13,924 nt of DNA. Source: an uncultured Clostridia bacterium. Lineage in GTDB: Bacteria; Bacillota; Clostridia; TANB77; CAG-508. Where the stretch lies: NCBI GenBank assembly GCA_948946035.1, contig CARBKU010000018.1, positions 1-13,924 on the forward strand. Direction: 5' to 3'. The position numbers and the translations under genes are program-made. Of the stretch, positions 6,686-13,760 are shown piece after piece. Each line of letters starts with the position of its first letter. Within the stretch, counting starts at the first letter, position 1. Under the pieces are notes generated by a model, which searched no databases, was not told the DNA's origin, and saw nothing but the letters and a program-made list of their open reading frames with translations.

Positions 6686-9088
6686 TTACCGAGTTACAGC
6701 TTTTGGTACTCCTGCAAGTTTTGCAACATGAATACCATAACTTTCATCTGTTCCGCCTCTTACTATTTTTCTAAGAAATACAATGTCTTCTCCCTTTTCT
6801 TTAACTGCAATAGAATAGTTTTTAATTCCATCTAATTTTTCTTCTAACTCTGTTAATTCATGATAATGCGTTGCAAATAGAGTCTTTGCTCCACATTTTT
6901 CTTTATCTGCTATATATTCTGCTACTGCCCAAGCAATTGATAAGCCATCATATGTTGAAGTTCCTCTACCAATTTCGTCCAAAATAACTAAACTATTTTT
7001 TGTTGCTTCTTTCAAAATTGTTGCAACTTCCATCATTTCCACCATAAATGTACTTTGACCCATGCTTAAGTCATCTGATGCTCCTACTCTTGTAAAAATT
7101 TTATCAACTATTCCTATTATTGCCGATTCTGCTGGAACAAAACTTCCAACTTGTGCCATTAATGTAATTAATGCAACTTGTCTCATATATGTAGATTTAC
7201 CTGCCATATTTGGACCAGTAATTATTGATAGTCTATTTTCTTCTTTATCTAAATATGTATCATTTTCAACAAATACTCCTGGACCTAATATTTTTTCTAT
7301 TACAGGATGTCTACCATTTTTTATATCTATTGTTCCTACTGTATTTACTTCTGGCATACAATAATTCATATCTTCTGCAACTGTTGCAAATGATGTTAAT
7401 ACATCTAATGTAGATACTATTTCACTTGTTTTTTGAAGTCTAACTATATTTTTAGAAATTTTTTCTCTTATTTCTGTAAAAGCATTATATTCCAAAACAA
7501 TTACTTTTTCTTCTGCACCTAGTATTTGATTTTCAAGATTTTTTAATTCTTCTGTTATATATCTTTCTGCATTTGTTAATGTCTGCTTTCTAATATATCT
7601 ATCAGGTACTTGATTTAAATTCGATTTCGTTACTTCTAAGAAGTATCCAAATACTTTATTAAATCCTATTTTCAAATTTTTAATACCTGTTTTTTCTTTT
7701 TCTTCCGCTTCTAATTCAATTAGCCAATTCTTTCCTTCTGTTTGTGCTGTTTTTAATTTATCTATTTCTTCATCATATCCTAATTTGATTATTCCACCTT
7801 CTTTTACTGTCATTGGTGGATCATCAACAATTGAAGTATCTATTAATTCATAAATATCTTGTAACTCATCTAAATTTTCATATAGTTCTTTTAACAAATC
7901 TGATTTACACTCTAGTAAGCATCTTTTTACATCTGGCAATTTGCACAACGAGTTTTTTAATGTAATCATATCTCTAGCATTAGCATTTCCATAAGCCATT
8001 TTTCCAGATAAGCGTTCAATATCATATACTTTTTTTAAATTTTCTATAATCTCTCCTCTTAACATTACACTATCTTTTAATTCTTTTACTGCATCTAACC
8101 TTCTATTTATCTCTTTTACATCTACTAATGGATCATTTAGCCATCTTCTTAAAAGTCTTCCTCCCATAGAAGTAGAAGTTTTATCTAATACCCAAAGCAA
8201 TGTTCCTTTTTTGGACTTGTCTCTCATCTTTTCTGTTATTTCTAAATTTCTTCTTGCATTTATATCCAATGACATATATCTTGAAAGCTGATAAATTGTA
8301 ATTTTATTTATATGGTCGAGACTTGTCTTTTGAGTTTCCTCAATATATTCTATTAATGCATTTATAGAACTCACAACTAAATTTTTTTCTTGTATATCCT
8401 CAATTACTCTACCATTATTATCTGCTATATTAAATCTTAAATTTATATTATTCAATTCATTTGTAAAAAACTTATCATTAAATTTAGTTATATAAATATT
8501 TTCAAATCTTTCTTTTATTTTTGACATCTCATCTTCGCAATCTGACATCATAGAATTTACAACTAATTCTGATGGTGTATATCTTGCTATTTCATCTAAT
8601 AACATTTGAAAATTATTATTATCTTTTATTTCAGCTGAGTAAAACTCTCCAGTTGAAACATCACAAATACTAATTCCAAAATAAATTCCTGACTTAAAAA
8701 CAGACATAATATAATTATTTTTTCTTTCTTCTAGCATATTACTATCAACTAAAGTCCCTGGCGTAACCACTCTAATTACACCTCTTTTGACAATGCCTTT
8801 AGTCTCCTTTGGATTTTCTAATTGTTCACAAATAGCAACTTTATGCCCTTTTGCAATTAACCTTGCAACATACGTATCTGCTGCATGATGTGGAACTCCA
8901 CACATTGGTGCTCTTTCCTCTTGTCCACAATCTTTTCCTGTTAATGTTAATTCCAACTCTCTTGAAACAATAACTGCATCATCAAAAAACATCTCATAAA
9001 AGTCGCCTAAACGATAAAATAAAATGCAATCCTTATATTGTTCTTTTGTTTCAAGATACTTTTGCATCATAGGTGAATACTCTGCCAT
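6686..9088 (-). CDS. mutS: DNA mismatch repair protein MutS, C-terminally truncated by a frameshift
   Basis: The mismatch-recognition ATPase, 800 aa as read. Domain I carries the wedge motif GDFYEMF (Phe30, Glu32). The connector, lever and clamp regions are present, and the ATPase has a complete Walker A GPNMAGKST (~625-633), the DDLSMGQSTFM signature, Walker B LVILDEIGRGTSTYDG and the THYHEL switch. The frame stops at PKAVTR, just inside the helix that follows the ATPase; the conserved tail continues in another frame at 6684-6469. The start is the ATG at 9086-9088, with AAAGGAG 8 bases before it; an upstream TTG at 9112 would lie in the repeat. Closeness to miaB is a common Firmicutes order. 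If the frameshift is real, mismatch binding and ATP hydrolysis may survive, but the C-terminal oligomerisation/clamp-binding tail would be lost. Confidence 0.93.
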   Translation of the reverse strand: MAEYSPMMQKYLETKEQYKDCILFYRLGDFYEMFFDDAVIVSRELELTLTGKDCGQEERAPMCGVPHHAADTYVARLIAKGHKVAICEQLENPKETKGIVKRGVIRVVTPGTLVDSNMLEERKNNYIMSVFKSGIYFGISICDVSTGEFYSAEIKDNNNFQMLLDEIARYTPSELVVNSMMSDCEDEMSKIKERFENIYITKFNDKFFTNELNNINLRFNIADNNGRVIEDIQEKNLVVSSINALIEYIEETQKTSLDHINKITIYQLSRYMSLDINARRNLEITEKMRDKSKKGTLLWVLDKTSTSMGGRLLRRWLNDPLVDVKEINRRLDAVKELKDSVMLRGEIIENLKKVYDIERLSGKMAYGNANARDMITLKNSLCKLPDVKRCLLECKSDLLKELYENLDELQDIYELIDTSIVDDPPMTVKEGGIIKLGYDEEIDKLKTAQTEGKNWLIELEAEEKEKTGIKNLKIGFNKVFGYFLEVTKSNLNQVPDRYIRKQTLTNAERYITEELKNLENQILGAEEKVIVLEYNAFTEIREKISKNIVRLQKTSEIVSTLDVLTSFATVAEDMNYCMPEVNTVGTIDIKNGRHPVIEKILGPGVFVENDTYLDKEENRLSIITGPNMAGKSTYMRQVALITLMAQVGSFVPAESAIIGIVDKIFTRVGASDDLSMGQSTFMVEMMEVATILKEATKNSLVILDEIGRGTSTYDGLSIAWAVAEYIADKEKCGAKTLFATHYHELTELEEKLDGIKNYSIAVKEKGEDIVFLRKIVRGGTDESYGIHVAKLAGVPKAVTR

Positions 9089-9096
9089 ATTTGCTA

Positions 9097-9103
9097 CTCC
9101 TTT
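9097..9103 (-). promoter_or_regulatory. Ribosome binding site fixing the mutS start
   Basis: AAAGGAG on the minus strand is 8 bases before the ATG at 9086-9088. This removes eight repeat-derived residues from a longer TTG reading. Confidence 0.75.
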
Positions 9104-9104
9104 C

Positions 9105-9223
9105 TGAGACAATGGGGACAGTCCTTATATGTCTCATTTTTATTATATTTTTTGTCACATTTTGTTGTTTTTATTTAAACGACATTTTTCTACATCTTTA
9201 GTGAGACAATTTTAACCCGTCCC
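9105..9223. repeat. Interspersed repeat, copy A (between the 260-aa gene and mutS)
   Basis: About 119 bp, aligned end to end with copy B at 9994-10111, including identical blocks of about 30 bp (9130-9159) and 22 bp (9174-9195). One edge forms a hairpin: TGAGACA (9105-9111) pairs with TGTCTCA (9130-9136) around GGGGACAGTCC. A second hairpin surrounds aaacgaca. GGGGACNGT-type hairpins ending in GTCTC are, from memory, a widespread repeat type in Clostridia and relatives. It contains the last codons and stop of the 260-aa gene. Confidence 0.85.
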
Positions 9224-9980
9224 TCGCTTGTCTTTCTACAATATATTTTACTTTGTTAGAATATTCTTGTCTATCTTTTGTCATTGGCAATATATATGTT
9301 TCACTTAATTGCTCTTTACTTTTTCCATATCTATCTTGATATTCTTTATCGTTTCTTTTAAAACAAAAATCAAAATCTTTTTTTGGAATAATATTTGTAT
9401 TTGCAACTGTTACAATATGTAATACTCTTTGAAAAATCTTTTCTGTGCTAACTTGTAAGTTGCTTTCTCCTAAATCTTGTAATAGATATTTTGCAGCATT
9501 TTTTGGCTTAAGTTCTTTTGGTAATAGTACTTTTATTTCATTTAAAAAAGCTAATGTTCTATTTAACTTTTCACTTCCTACACTATATAAATATCCTTTA
9601 CTTGATTTAATTAATATATTTAATTCTTTATTATCCATTAAATTAAGGTCATCAATAATTTCCACTTTCTCTTCTAATAATTGTAATGGATTTTGTAACA
9701 ATAATCTTGGATATCTATTTATTAAATCTATTATATTATTATCAGAAATGTAAGCTTCATCTTTTCTTAATAATCCTGCATTTCTCTTTTTACAGAATGT
9801 TACTACTTGTGTTACACTTTCTATAAAAGTATCTACATTCATAGAATCTAAATTTTTATTTTGAAATACTTCCCCTAATTTTTTAGCAAAATTAGAAAAA
9901 TAACTTTTTGATAAAGCTTCTATTCCTTTGTCATATTGTTCATTCTCTCCAATATTAATTTTCTTTTTAATTTTTCTCAT
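9198..9980 (-). CDS. Hypothetical helical protein with mTERF-like repeats
   Basis: A 260-aa protein, probably cytoplasmic and mostly helical, with no signal peptide. I cannot assign a family. Residues ~80-150 read like two helix-turn-helix repeats in the style of mTERF/mTERF-like proteins: LINRYPRLLLQNPLQLLEEK with EIIDDLNLMDNKELNILI, then YLYSVGSEKLNRTLAFLNEI. The N-terminus is basic (RKIKKKI), which could suit nucleic-acid binding. The start is the ATG at 9978-9980 with AAAAGGA 7 bases before it; a TTG reading seven residues longer would begin inside repeat B. The last residues (RDGLKLSH) are encoded by repeat A, so the native C-terminus may have been altered. It lies between miaB and mutS, which are often neighbours without it, and is bracketed by direct repeats, so it may be an inserted cassette. 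Confidence 0.75.
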   Translation of the reverse strand: MRKIKKKINIGENEQYDKGIEALSKSYFSNFAKKLGEVFQNKNLDSMNVDTFIESVTQVVTFCKKRNAGLLRKDEAYISDNNIIDLINRYPRLLLQNPLQLLEEKVEIIDDLNLMDNKELNILIKSSKGYLYSVGSEKLNRTLAFLNEIKVLLPKELKPKNAAKYLLQDLGESNLQVSTEKIFQRVLHIVTVANTNIIPKKDFDFCFKRNDKEYQDRYGKSKEQLSETYILPMTKDRQEYSNKVKYIVERQARDGLKLSH

Positions 9981-9987
9981 ACTTATA

Positions 9988-9993
9988 TCCTTT
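9988..9993 (-). promoter_or_regulatory. Ribosome binding site fixing the 260-aa gene start
   Basis: AAAGGA on the minus strand is 7 bases before the ATG at 9978-9980, just outside repeat copy B. Confidence 0.6.
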
Positions 9994-10111
9994 TGAAACA
10001 ATAGGGACGGTCCTAAATTGTCTCATTTTTATTATATTTTTTGTCACACTTGTCGTTTTTGTTTAAACGACATTTTTCTACATTTTTTGTGGTACATTTT
10101 TAACCTGTCCC
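9994..10111. repeat. Interspersed repeat, copy B (between miaB and the 260-aa gene)
   Basis: About 118 bp in the same orientation as copy A. The edge hairpin here is ACAATAGGGAC...GTCCTAAATTGT, with base changes on both sides of the stem compared with copy A. An internal hairpin pairs TGTCGTTT (10051-10058) with AAACGACA (10065-10072). The far edge contains the last codons and stop of miaB. Confidence 0.85.
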
Positions 10112-11511
10112 CTTAAGAACCACATATGTTCTGAAATAATTTCGATATTTTGCATTGTTCCAATTAGCTTTTTATTTCCTTCAAAAACAACTACTTTATT
10201 ACTATCTGTTCTTCCAGTAAGCATTTTGTCGTTGTTTTTACTTGTTCCTTCGACTAATACTTTTTGAATTGTGTTGATGTATTTTTTATTATTTTCTGCA
10301 ATTTGATTTTCTACTAAATTTTTTAATTTATTAAATCTTTCATGTTTTTCTTTTTCTGGTATTTGATTTTTCATTCTGTCTCCTGGTGTTCCTACTCTTC
10401 TTGAATATATGAACATATATACTTGTTCAAACTTTACTTTATTTACAACATCTAAGGTGTCTTTAAATTCTTCTTCTGTTTCTCCTGGAAATCCTACTAT
10501 TATGTCTGTTGATAGTGTAAGATTTTGTATTGATTTTTTCATTTTTTCAACTAATTTTAAATATTGCTCTTTTGTGTATTTTCTATTCATTTCTTTTAGT
10601 ACTTTTGAATTCCCAGCTTGTAATGGTAAATGTACTAGTTTACATACTTTTTTACATGATGCAATTGCCTCTATTACATCGTCTGTAAAGTCTTTTGGGT
10701 GTGGCGATATAAATCTAATTCTTTCTATTCCTTCTATTTTGTTTATTGCTTTTAATAGGGTTGCAAATGAGTTTATGCCTTCATATTCTTCAAATTGAAT
10801 ATTCTTTTCTTTTTCTACTCTCAAATAAGAGTTTACATTTTGTCCTAATAATATTATTTCTTTATACCCATTTTGTGCTAAGTCTTTTACTTCTTCTATT
10901 ATATCTTTTGGTTTTCTGCTTCTTTCTCTTCCTCTTACATATGGAACTATACAGTAACTACAAAAATTATTACATCCATTCATTATTGTTACTGATGCTT
11001 GGTATTTACTTTCTCTTTTTATTGGTAATCCTTCATATATTTTTCCTTCTATATCTATTATGTCTTCTTGCTTTGTTTTTTTCTCTAATAATTTGTATAA
11101 GTTTTCTGGAAATTTATGTAGTGTATGTGTTCCAAATAAAATGTCTACAAATGAATAACTTGCTTTTATTTTGTCTGTTATGTGCTTTTCTTGCATCATA
11201 CATCCACCTATTGCTATTATTATTTCTTTTTCTTCTTTTATTTTTTTTAATTCTCCTAGTTTTCCAAATAGTCGTTCTTCTGCATTTTCTCTTACACAAC
11301 ATGTGTTAAATATTACTATTTCTGCTTGTTTTTGGTCTTCGGTTTTTGTGTATCCCATTTGCTCTATCATTCCACATAATTTTTCTGAGTCATTTTCGTT
11401 TTGTTGACACCCCATTGTTAGTATGTAATAATGCTTTGTTTTATTTTGATTTAATTCTTTTACTTTTTCCATATATCGATTTTGTTCTTTTATTTCTTTT
11501 GATAACTCCAA
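10078..11511 (-). CDS. miaB: tRNA-2-methylthio-N6-dimethylallyladenosine synthase MiaB
   Basis: A 477-aa radical-SAM methylthiotransferase that adds the methylthio group to (i6)A37 of tRNAs reading UNN codons. The N-terminal UPF0004 domain has its three cluster cysteines: Cys35 (MGCQQNENDSE), Cys71 (NTCCVRENAEER) and Cys104 (GGCMMQE). The radical-SAM CxxxCxxC is Cys180, Cys184 and Cys187 (GCNNFCSYCIVPYVRGRERSR). The IVGFPGETEEEF motif and a C-terminal TRAM domain (KVLVEGTSK to EHMWFLRG) follow. The VRENAEERLFGKLGELK stretch favours MiaB over MtaB or RimO. The start is a TTG with GGAGG 7 bases upstream; the first ~25 residues are a polar extension seen in many clostridial MiaBs. The final residues (VKNVPQKM) are encoded by repeat copy B. 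A promoter lies just upstream, so this gene probably heads the miaB-mutS transcript. Confidence 0.95.
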   Translation of the reverse strand: MELSKEIKEQNRYMEKVKELNQNKTKHYYILTMGCQQNENDSEKLCGMIEQMGYTKTEDQKQAEIVIFNTCCVRENAEERLFGKLGELKKIKEEKEIIIAIGGCMMQEKHITDKIKASYSFVDILFGTHTLHKFPENLYKLLEKKTKQEDIIDIEGKIYEGLPIKRESKYQASVTIMNGCNNFCSYCIVPYVRGRERSRKPKDIIEEVKDLAQNGYKEIILLGQNVNSYLRVEKEKNIQFEEYEGINSFATLLKAINKIEGIERIRFISPHPKDFTDDVIEAIASCKKVCKLVHLPLQAGNSKVLKEMNRKYTKEQYLKLVEKMKKSIQNLTLSTDIIVGFPGETEEEFKDTLDVVNKVKFEQVYMFIYSRRVGTPGDRMKNQIPEKEKHERFNKLKNLVENQIAENNKKYINTIQKVLVEGTSKNNDKMLTGRTDSNKVVVFEGNKKLIGTMQNIEIISEHMWFLRGQVKNVPQKM

Positions 11512-11518
11512 GTTTGTT

Positions 11519-11523
11519 CCTCC
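11519..11523 (-). promoter_or_regulatory. Ribosome binding site supporting the miaB TTG start
   Basis: GGAGG on the minus strand is 7 bases before the TTG at 11509-11511. The first in-frame ATG is 13 codons later without a comparable site. Confidence 0.7.
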
Positions 11524-11534
11524 ATTTTCTCATT

Positions 11535-11563
11535 ATTTTATTATATTTTGTCATTTTTGGCAA
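11535..11563 (-). promoter_or_regulatory. Candidate sigma-A promoter of miaB
   Basis: TTGCCA (11558-11563) and TAAAAT (11535-11540) are 17 bases apart, each one mismatch from consensus. The leader before the miaB TTG would be under 20 bases. From 11564 up to the terminator near 11685 I see nothing else: no tRNA, riboswitch or convincing small ORF. Confidence 0.55.
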
Positions 11564-11684
11564 GATCTATATAATAACTTTTAAATTTTTTTATGAATTA
11601 TTGTTACAATTCACAGCTCATCTATATGTTATATGGCTCAAATGCTTGTTATATAAATTTTTTTAATTCTTCGTCTTTACTAGC

Positions 11685-11719
11685 AAAAAATAAAAAGAAT
11701 CCTGCTTATATCAGAATTC
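11685..11719 (-). terminator. Rho-independent terminator after rpmE
   Basis: On the minus strand GAATTCTG (11712-11719) pairs with CAGGATTC (11697-11704) around a 7-base loop, with one T-G wobble. It is followed directly by TTTTTATTTTTT. It lies about 30 bases past the L31 stop. Confidence 0.85.
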
Positions 11720-11749
11720 CATTCTAGTTTCTTATTTATTTTTTTAATT

Positions 11750-11950
11750 TTAAGCAAGACCATATTTTTTCTTGAATTTATCTGCTCTACCACCAACTGT
11801 TTCTTGTCTTAAATTTCCTGTCCAATATGGATGGCATTTAGAACAAACGTCTACTTTTAAATCTTTTTTTGTTGAACCAACTTCTAAAACATTACCGCAT
11901 GCACATGTTATAGTTGTTTGGTTATATTCTGGATGTAAATTCTTTTTCAT
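11750..11950 (-). CDS. rpmE: 50S ribosomal protein L31 (zinc-binding form)
   Basis: A 66-aa protein of normal L31 length. It begins MKKNLHPEY, has the zinc ligands Cys16, Cys18, Cys36 and Cys39 (CACGN and CSKCHPYWTG), and ends with the standard GGRADKFKKKYGL. It is part of the large subunit at the intersubunit bridge. Keeping the cysteines makes it the C+ form, which also acts as a zinc store in bacteria that own a C- paralogue. AGAGGTG lies at normal distance before the ATG. It has its own promoter and terminator, so it appears to be a single-gene unit. Confidence 0.98.
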   Translation of the reverse strand: MKKNLHPEYNQTTITCACGNVLEVGSTKKDLKVDVCSKCHPYWTGNLRQETVGGRADKFKKKYGLA

Positions 11951-11996
11951 TTAAAGTTCACCTCTTTCTTAGTTATAAATAACATGACTATTTTTT

Positions 11997-12025
11997 ATGA
12001 TAACACATTTTATATATTATTTCAA
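11997..12025 (-). promoter_or_regulatory. Sigma-A promoter of rpmE
   Basis: TTGAAA (12020-12025) and TATCAT (11997-12002) with a 17-base spacer, each one mismatch from consensus. It sits between the 51-aa gene and rpmE and gives a leader of about 40 bases. Confidence 0.6.
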
Positions 12026-12035
12026 GTGTAATTTT

Positions 12036-12191
12036 CTATTTTTCGTCTTTTTGTTTTTCTTGCATATACTGTGCTGAATATAACATTTCTTTATTTAATG
12101 ATACTTTGCTTACTAATTTTCCCATTACATTAAAAACGCAAGCAACTATTAAAATTATCATTCCTATTCTTTTCCAATATTTAGCAAGCAT
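12036..12191 (-). CDS. Small single-pass membrane protein, hypothetical
   Basis: A 51-aa ORF, MLAKYWKRIG then a hydrophobic helix (MIILIVACVFNVMG, ~11-24) and a polar tail ending EKQKDEK. The positive N-terminus and soluble C-terminal tail suggest one transmembrane helix. I consider it real because GGAGGAG lies at ideal distance before the ATG and a perfect consensus promoter precedes it. I do not recognise the family. It sits immediately before rpmE but the two seem to have separate promoters, so no shared job is implied. Confidence 0.75.
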   Translation of the reverse strand: MLAKYWKRIGMIILIVACVFNVMGKLVSKVSLNKEMLYSAQYMQEKQKDEK

Positions 12192-12223
12192 TTTTATCTC
12201 CTCCAATTAATCAATACATTTTA

Positions 12224-12252
12224 ATTATACTGTTATTTTAAAAAAATGTCAA
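12224..12252 (-). promoter_or_regulatory. Perfect consensus sigma-A promoter of the 51-aa gene
   Basis: TTGACA (12247-12252), 17-base spacer, TATAAT (12224-12229), all exact. Transcription would start near 12217, about 25 bases before the ATG at 12189-12191. Confidence 0.85.
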
Positions 12253-12339
12253 ATATTTTTTAATATTTTGGTTCCAGTTTAATCTTGTATATTGTTACTT
12301 AGCTCTAGTTATTCCTTATCTCGACCTTATTTTTAACTA

Positions 12340-13374
12340 TTACCTATAGTTTTCACTACTTTTTTTGTTTTCTTTTTCTTCATATTGCCTATACATATTT
12401 TTGGCAAAATCATATCTTGACTTATACATTTTTGTTCCAAACTCAATATAACATTGTGGCAAACCTTCACAAGATTTTAAATATCCATTTACTATATCAC
12501 ATGTACTATTATTTAGTAATACTTTTAAAGCAGTTGTAGTTTCATCTGTATAATTATTTAATAAATATTCTAACACATCTTTATAATTTGACTGCCCCTT
12601 TTTTTCTTCTGGAACATACATTCTAGAAAATAAATGCCCTTCAGATATTTCTTCAACCATTCCTTTTTTTAGAGCATCTTCAATAAAGTTTTGATTTTCA
12701 TAAAGTCCTAATACTCTTTCATTATCATATAAAGGATACATTTCAATATCTCTGCTATTCCTTTTCATTGCCCAATTTTCATCATGCCTATCATTATTTC
12801 CATATAAGCAATCATAAACCATCATTTTAATAGCTCTACTTCTATTATTTTTTACTTTTAATTCTATGTATTCTTGAAAACATCCTTCTTTAGATTTGTA
12901 AAAATCTCTTGTCTTATTTTCTATAGAAGATAAGACAATTTCTAAATTATCACTTGAATTTGACTCACTTTTATAATTGTTTGCTAACTCTTTAGAAGAA
13001 TTATTATTATAAAATTCTACAATATTATTTCCATGTTCTAATTCGTCATCATCTCCTAAAATACTGTATGTAATACAACCATCCTTTTCTATAGGAGTTC
13101 CTCCATTTCTTTCTTTATGAATATTTGAATAATATTTGGATAAGTGTGCAAGTTCAACTTTACATGCTGGAGTTTCTGATAATACAGCTAATATGTATCC
13201 CATAAACTCTCCATAATGATTTGCACAAAAAACTTTTTTATCTCCAAATTCTTCTCTTTTTGGTTTAAAAAGAACGTTATTTTTACTATCTCTGTACCAT
13301 CTTTTTCCTTTTAACATTCCCATTCTTTCAAATTTCGATGGCACAAAATTATCAATATTTCTAAAACTAAACAT
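12340..13374 (-). CDS. HipA-like serine/threonine kinase (HipT-like)
   Basis: A 344-aa protein with the HipA/CtkA kinase fold signature. LFKPKR at ~35-40 offers the ATP-binding Lys37; EFMGY (Glu56) fits the helix-C position. The catalytic loop is NNDRHDENW (Asp195, Asn200) and the metal-binding Asp is Asp217 in PLYDNE. HipA kinases phosphorylate translation factors such as glutamyl- or tryptophanyl-tRNA synthetase and act as toxins; the substrate here is unknown. It lacks the usual HipA N-subdomain, which may be supplied by the upstream 123-aa gene. Its ATG has GAGGAG upstream and starts two bases after the stop of that gene, a translationally coupled pair. The C-terminal end is charged. No clear terminator follows; 12253-12339 is plain AT-rich spacer. 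Confidence 0.82.
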   Translation of the reverse strand: MFSFRNIDNFVPSKFERMGMLKGKRWYRDSKNNVLFKPKREEFGDKKVFCANHYGEFMGYILAVLSETPACKVELAHLSKYYSNIHKERNGGTPIEKDGCITYSILGDDDELEHGNNIVEFYNNNSSKELANNYKSESNSSDNLEIVLSSIENKTRDFYKSKEGCFQEYIELKVKNNRSRAIKMMVYDCLYGNNDRHDENWAMKRNSRDIEMYPLYDNERVLGLYENQNFIEDALKKGMVEEISEGHLFSRMYVPEEKKGQSNYKDVLEYLLNNYTDETTTALKVLLNNSTCDIVNGYLKSCEGLPQCYIEFGTKMYKSRYDFAKNMYRQYEEKENKKSSENYR

Positions 13375-13376
13375 TT

Positions 13377-13748
13377 TTATTTCTCCTCTTCTATAATAAA
13401 TTTATCTGTCATTAATATTCCTTTTGTTTTCCTTAAATATTCAAATTCATCATATTCCTTCATATCTAATTCTTCTAATAAATCACTAAGTTCTTCTTTT
13501 GTGTAATTTTCTATTTTTGGTAATCTAATTTTAAAAATTGCAAAAATTTGATTACTTTCATATATTTTATTATAATCAGGAAATGGCAAAATTGATTTGG
13601 CTATAGCTTTTTCATTTATGGCTTTTTCTATGTGTTTTTTACTTAATTTAAAATAATATTTTTTCTTTTCTTTATCTCTAATTATCACACCTATTATATA
13701 CTTTTTATTTGTTTGATAGTTAACCCATTTTAAATATAAATATTCCAT
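13377..13748 (-). CDS. Small protein resembling a detached HipA N-terminal subdomain (HipS-like, tentative)
   Basis: A 123-aa soluble protein directly before and nearly touching the HipA-like kinase. It starts with a beta-rich half (YLYLKWVNYQTNKKYIIG; KKYYFKLS) and continues with NQIFAIFKIRLP, a short helix and EFEYLRKTKGILMTD. The order strand-sheet, (F)F-x-x-x-LP, helix, (D)xFxxLxxTxG resembles the N-subdomain of HipA (FFxNLLPEG...FxLLxxxGxD). In the E. coli HipBST system this part is a separate antitoxin, HipS. That assignment is inference from pattern and gene order. The ATG at 13746-13748 has GAGG upstream, 12 bases after the stop of the preceding gene. Confidence 0.7.
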   Translation of the reverse strand: MEYLYLKWVNYQTNKKYIIGVIIRDKEKKKYYFKLSKKHIEKAINEKAIAKSILPFPDYNKIYESNQIFAIFKIRLPKIENYTKEELSDLLEELDMKEYDEFEYLRKTKGILMTDKFIIEEEK

Positions 13749-13760
13749 ATTCTACCTCAT

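Noticed and set aside
9105..10111. Insertion sequence with transposase between the two repeats
   Set aside because: The 260-aa gene shows no DDE, Y1 or serine recombinase motif, and the flanking repeats are direct rather than inverted.
11114..11302. Small Arg/Lys-rich minus-strand ORF inside miaB
   Set aside because: Out-of-frame shadow of the UPF0004 domain of miaB.
10746..11309. Long plus-strand ORF, very rich in Leu and Phe
   Set aside because: It is the antisense of miaB; the composition is what AT-rich Lys/Glu codons give when read backwards, and it has no ribosome site.
12253..12275. AT-only hairpin after the HipA-like gene as terminator
   Set aside because: The stem has a bulge and almost no GC pairs, and it overlaps the promoter of the 51-aa gene, so the support is too weak.
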